Shown one piece after another: positions 58,260-64,000 of a DNA stretch of 64,000 nt (position 1 is its first letter; the number at the start of each line of letters is the position of its first letter). The notes under the pieces were generated by a model that was given only the letters and a program-made list of their open reading frames with translations, was not told the DNA's origin and made no database searches. A program made the translations under genes and the position numbers. The DNA comes from Gammaproteobacteria bacterium (lineage in GTDB: Bacteria > Pseudomonadota > Gammaproteobacteria > Nitrococcales > Nitrococcaceae): positions 1 through 64,000 of the forward strand of contig JAUILK010000011.1 of NCBI GenBank assembly GCA_030433275.1. The letters are read 5' to 3'.

Positions 58260-59024
58260 ATGACCAGCCACTACACGCGCTCTGTGCAGGGCAGCCTGAT
58301 CCGAGGGGTTATCTTTCATATCGGCCTGGGGCTATCCGTAGGTCTTTGGGGAATTCCCAGCCTGCTCAGTTTCCCCCTTCCTTACCGCGCCCGCTACTGG
58401 ATCATTAGCCGTTGGAGCCTATGGGCCATCTGGTGGCTGCGAATCACCAATGGGGTTCGCTGGGAGGTAGAGGGATTAGAGAATATTCCCGCCCAAGCCG
58501 GCATAGTCATGTCCAAACATCAATCAACCTGGGAAACGCTTGCCTTGCAAGGCTGGTTCCAACCCCAAACTTGGGTTCTCAAACGTGAACTTATGTGGCT
58601 GCCAGTTTTCGGATGGTCACTTTCCCTTCTTCGACCCATAGCGATCAACCGCCATGCCGGTCGCTCGGCCATACGGCAAATCATCAAACAAGGCCGAGCC
58701 AGATTGGCCGCAGGTAGCTGGGTGGTCGTATTCCCAGAGGGCACACGGATCCCTGCCGGCGATAAGGGCCGTTATCGTTTGGGCGGTGCCGTGTTGGCCT
58801 GTGCCACCGGAGCCAAAGTCGTGCCCGTTGCGCACAACGCCGGCGAATTCTGGCCCAAACACGGTTGGCGGAAACGCCCGGGTTGTATCCGGGTGCGCAT
58901 CGGCGAGCCGATTGAAACCCGCGACCTACAACCGGAACAGCTAATGGCCCAAGTTGAAACTTGGATCGAAGGGCAGATGCCTACTTTATCGCAACAACGC
59001 ACCCTTCGGGTTGAAACAGCTTAG
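58260..59024 (+). CDS. plsC: 1-acyl-sn-glycerol-3-phosphate acyltransferase
   Basis: 254 residues with one or two N-terminal membrane helices (about 15-35 and 45-60). The acyltransferase box reads KHQSTWET, H-x4-E rather than the commoner H-x4-D, a variant known in this family. FPEGTR follows near residue 160. It acylates lysophosphatidate to phosphatidate. AAGGAGA lies upstream. gpsA, psd and this gene are the general phospholipid enzymes in the window. Confidence 0.93.
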   Translation: MTSHYTRSVQGSLIRGVIFHIGLGLSVGLWGIPSLLSFPLPYRARYWIISRWSLWAIWWLRITNGVRWEVEGLENIPAQAGIVMSKHQSTWETLALQGWFQPQTWVLKRELMWLPVFGWSLSLLRPIAINRHAGRSAIRQIIKQGRARLAAGSWVVVFPEGTRIPAGDKGRYRLGGAVLACATGAKVVPVAHNAGEFWPKHGWRKRPGCIRVRIGEPIETRDLQPEQLMAQVETWIEGQMPTLSQQRTLRVETA

Positions 59025-59071
59025 CAGGCCATAGCCATATATCGCCCTTTCGGACGGCCGCCCTGTTTGGC

Positions 59072-62592
<3,521 letters not shown>

Positions 62593-62679
62593 CGGTGTTT
62601 GGTTTATTCCAATAGTCAATATGATGTTATTGATCCAGCACTTGCTTAACAGGCCGTGCTAATCGCACGGTTATACCCA

Positions 62680-63780
62680 TTACAGCCTTAACGGCATCAC
62701 CACATATTGGCAGTTGTCATCACCAGTTCCACGCAATAAAGCACTGCTGTTGGCGTCGGTTAGGAAGATCTCTACGGTTGAGTCCTCAATCGCGGCAAGC
62801 GCATCCAGCAAGTAACTTGCATTGAAGCCGATTTCGAAGGCTTCTCCGTCGTAGACCACGGCAAGTTCCTCTTCGGCTTCTTCTTGATTTGGGTTATTGG
62901 AGCAAATGCGTAAGTACTTGCCGCCGAGAATAAAACGGACTCCATGCAATTGCTCATTGGAGAGAATGGCAGCTCGGATCAAGGCTTGTCGAATGGCCTG
63001 GCGTTCGACCTGCACGCAACCACCGCTTCGTTTCGGGATTACTCGCTGATAACTTGGAAACCGGCCGTCGATGAGTTTGGTCGTAAAACGAACGTCCGAC
63101 CATGTGGCGCGGATGTGATTATCACCGAGCTCGAGCTGCAGCGCCTCGTCGCTATTGGTTAAAAGCCGTAATAATTCCTGTATGCCTTTACGCGGCACAA
63201 TAACCTGTTTCGTCTCCGTCAGTGGAAGCTCCGTTACCATCTCGGCAAGCGCGAGCCGATGCCCGTCAGTGGCAACGGCGCGCAAACAATACGGCTCAAG
63301 CTCTAACAAAAGCCCGTTAAGATAATAGCGAACATCCTGCAAGGCCATAGCAAAGCTGGTGCGATCAATGAGCCAGTGCAGATGCGCTTGTGTGAGCTCC
63401 AGATTTTGGGTTTGCCCTGTTTCTTCAATTGTCGGGAAGTCGTTGGTCGGAAGCGTGGCGAGCGAAAATCGGCTGTGGGGGAGCTGTAGTGCGATGTGAT
63501 TGTCGCTCAAACTGACATGGATACTGGAGTTCTCCGGTAGATTACGGACAATATCCAGGAGCTTTCGTGCCGGTAGTGTTGTTTCTCCCGCTTGCGTGAG
63601 CTTGGCCTGGACGTGGGTTTGAATCCCGACCTCCAAGTCAGTCGCCGTAAGCGAGAGTCTTTGATCTCGTGCCTCAAGCAGTATGTTTGCCAGTATCGGT
63701 AAGGTTTGGCGACGTTCTACAACGCCGATAATGGATTGTAGCGCTTTGAGTAAGGCGGTTCTCTCGACGTCGAACTCCAT
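62680..63780 (-). CDS. dnaN: DNA polymerase III sliding clamp (beta subunit)
   Basis: 366 residues from the ATG at 63780 (MEFDVERTALLKALQ); a TTG four codons upstream is also in frame. The clamp has the three repeated domains, with ILANILLEARDQRLSLTATDLE in the first and the C-terminal YVVMPLRL that forms the partner-binding pocket. It is followed by recF, 87 bases downstream. Confidence 0.98.
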   Translation of the reverse strand: MEFDVERTALLKALQSIIGVVERRQTLPILANILLEARDQRLSLTATDLEVGIQTHVQAKLTQAGETTLPARKLLDIVRNLPENSSIHVSLSDNHIALQLPHSRFSLATLPTNDFPTIEETGQTQNLELTQAHLHWLIDRTSFAMALQDVRYYLNGLLLELEPYCLRAVATDGHRLALAEMVTELPLTETKQVIVPRKGIQELLRLLTNSDEALQLELGDNHIRATWSDVRFTTKLIDGRFPSYQRVIPKRSGGCVQVERQAIRQALIRAAILSNEQLHGVRFILGGKYLRICSNNPNQEEAEEELAVVYDGEAFEIGFNASYLLDALAAIEDSTVEIFLTDANSSALLRGTGDDNCQYVVMPLRL

Positions 63781-63944
63781 GGCAGCATCCAATTAAATAT
63801 TAATGTGAATAAATATCTTTTTGTGATTATTAGTCATGGACCAATATTGGGATAACTCAGATTTTGATATCTATTTTAATGGCTTAGCTCAAAAATCTGA
63901 TGGGGAAAACCCGCGGATGTCCTGTGTTTATGAGGAGGATATCC

Positions 63945-63953
63945 TGTGGATAA
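63945..63953 (-). promoter_or_regulatory. DnaA box
   Basis: TGTGGATAA on the plus strand, the exact complement of the strong DnaA box TTATCCACA. Confidence 0.75.
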
Positions 63954-63990
63954 AATCTAAATTTTGGAATCTTTCTGAGTAATACACAGG

Positions 63991-63999
63991 TTATCCACA
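63991..63999 (+). promoter_or_regulatory. DnaA box
   Basis: Exact TTATCCACA at the window end, 46 bases from the first box and in the opposite orientation. Confidence 0.75.
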
Positions 64000-64000
64000 T

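Larger units (their letters stand above)
63781..64000. other. AT-rich origin-like region upstream of dnaN
   Basis: 220 markedly AT-rich bases with no gene. It holds two perfect DnaA boxes (63945-63953 and 63991-63999) and near-matches such as TGTGAATAA (63804). The window ends here, so I cannot tell whether this is oriC or the dnaA-dnaN intergenic box cluster. Confidence 0.6.

Overview
The window is about 64 kb of one gammaproteobacterial chromosome, moderately GC-rich, ending close to the replication origin. The right end carries dnaN, recF and gyrB in the usual order, followed away from the origin by plsC, gmhB, glyS and glyQ. Further in come lptM-lysA-dapF-DUF484-xerC-hslVU and ubiE-ubiJ-ubiB, both typical gammaproteobacterial neighbourhoods. 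The gene set recalls Chromatiales/Ectothiorhodospiraceae-type organisms, but that is an impression from gene order, not a phylogeny. I see no rRNA or tRNA genes, no CRISPR array and no intact insertion sequence.

Layout. 0.3-11.8 kb: a DUF4136 lipoprotein, a KAS III-like protein lacking two of the usual active-site residues, a giant NAD-glutamate dehydrogenase, a YbfF-type esterase, malic enzyme MaeB and ferrochelatase. 12.0-21.6 kb: an accessory lipid-metabolism locus. It holds a sulfotransferase-GT4-DUF2334 operon, a divergent PlcP-like phosphoesterase/Agt-like glycosyltransferase pair, a membrane-anchored class III aminotransferase, an Mpo1-like (DUF962) protein, phosphatidylserine decarboxylase and a eukaryote-type phospholipid methyltransferase. 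21.8-29.2 kb: hemY-hemX-hemC and the AlgZ/AlgR two-component pair. hemD is missing from its usual slot, and a decayed second copy of algR lies next to hemC together with a Vgb-like gene. 29.4-41.3 kb: argH, a carboxylesterase, and the lysine/peptidoglycan, proteolysis and ubiquinone genes. 41.4-48.8 kb: envelope, secretion and small metabolic genes. 49.0-53.9 kb: ntrC, ntrB, a DUF4124 protein and glnA with a sigma-54 promoter and NtrC-like sites. 53.9-64.0 kb: a conserved hypothetical gene, glyQS, gmhB, plsC, gyrB, recF, dnaN and two perfect DnaA boxes.

The main find is the 12-21.6 kb locus. The phosphoesterase and its divergent glycosyltransferase match the PlcP/Agt pair known from alphaproteobacteria, in which phospholipids are cut to diacylglycerol and re-headed with sugars during phosphate starvation. 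Their shared intergenic region holds direct repeats that fit the PhoB consensus on both strands. A similar repeat precedes the sulfotransferase operon. I infer a phosphate-responsive membrane-lipid remodelling module that may also make a sulfated glycolipid. The sulfolipid part is a hypothesis.

The second find is the hem/alg junction. A partial algR copy with an internal deletion and a nonsense codon reads in frame into hemC, and a Vgb-like gene sits between it and the intact algR. This looks like the scar of a duplication-linked insertion that broke an ancestral algZ-algR-hemC order.
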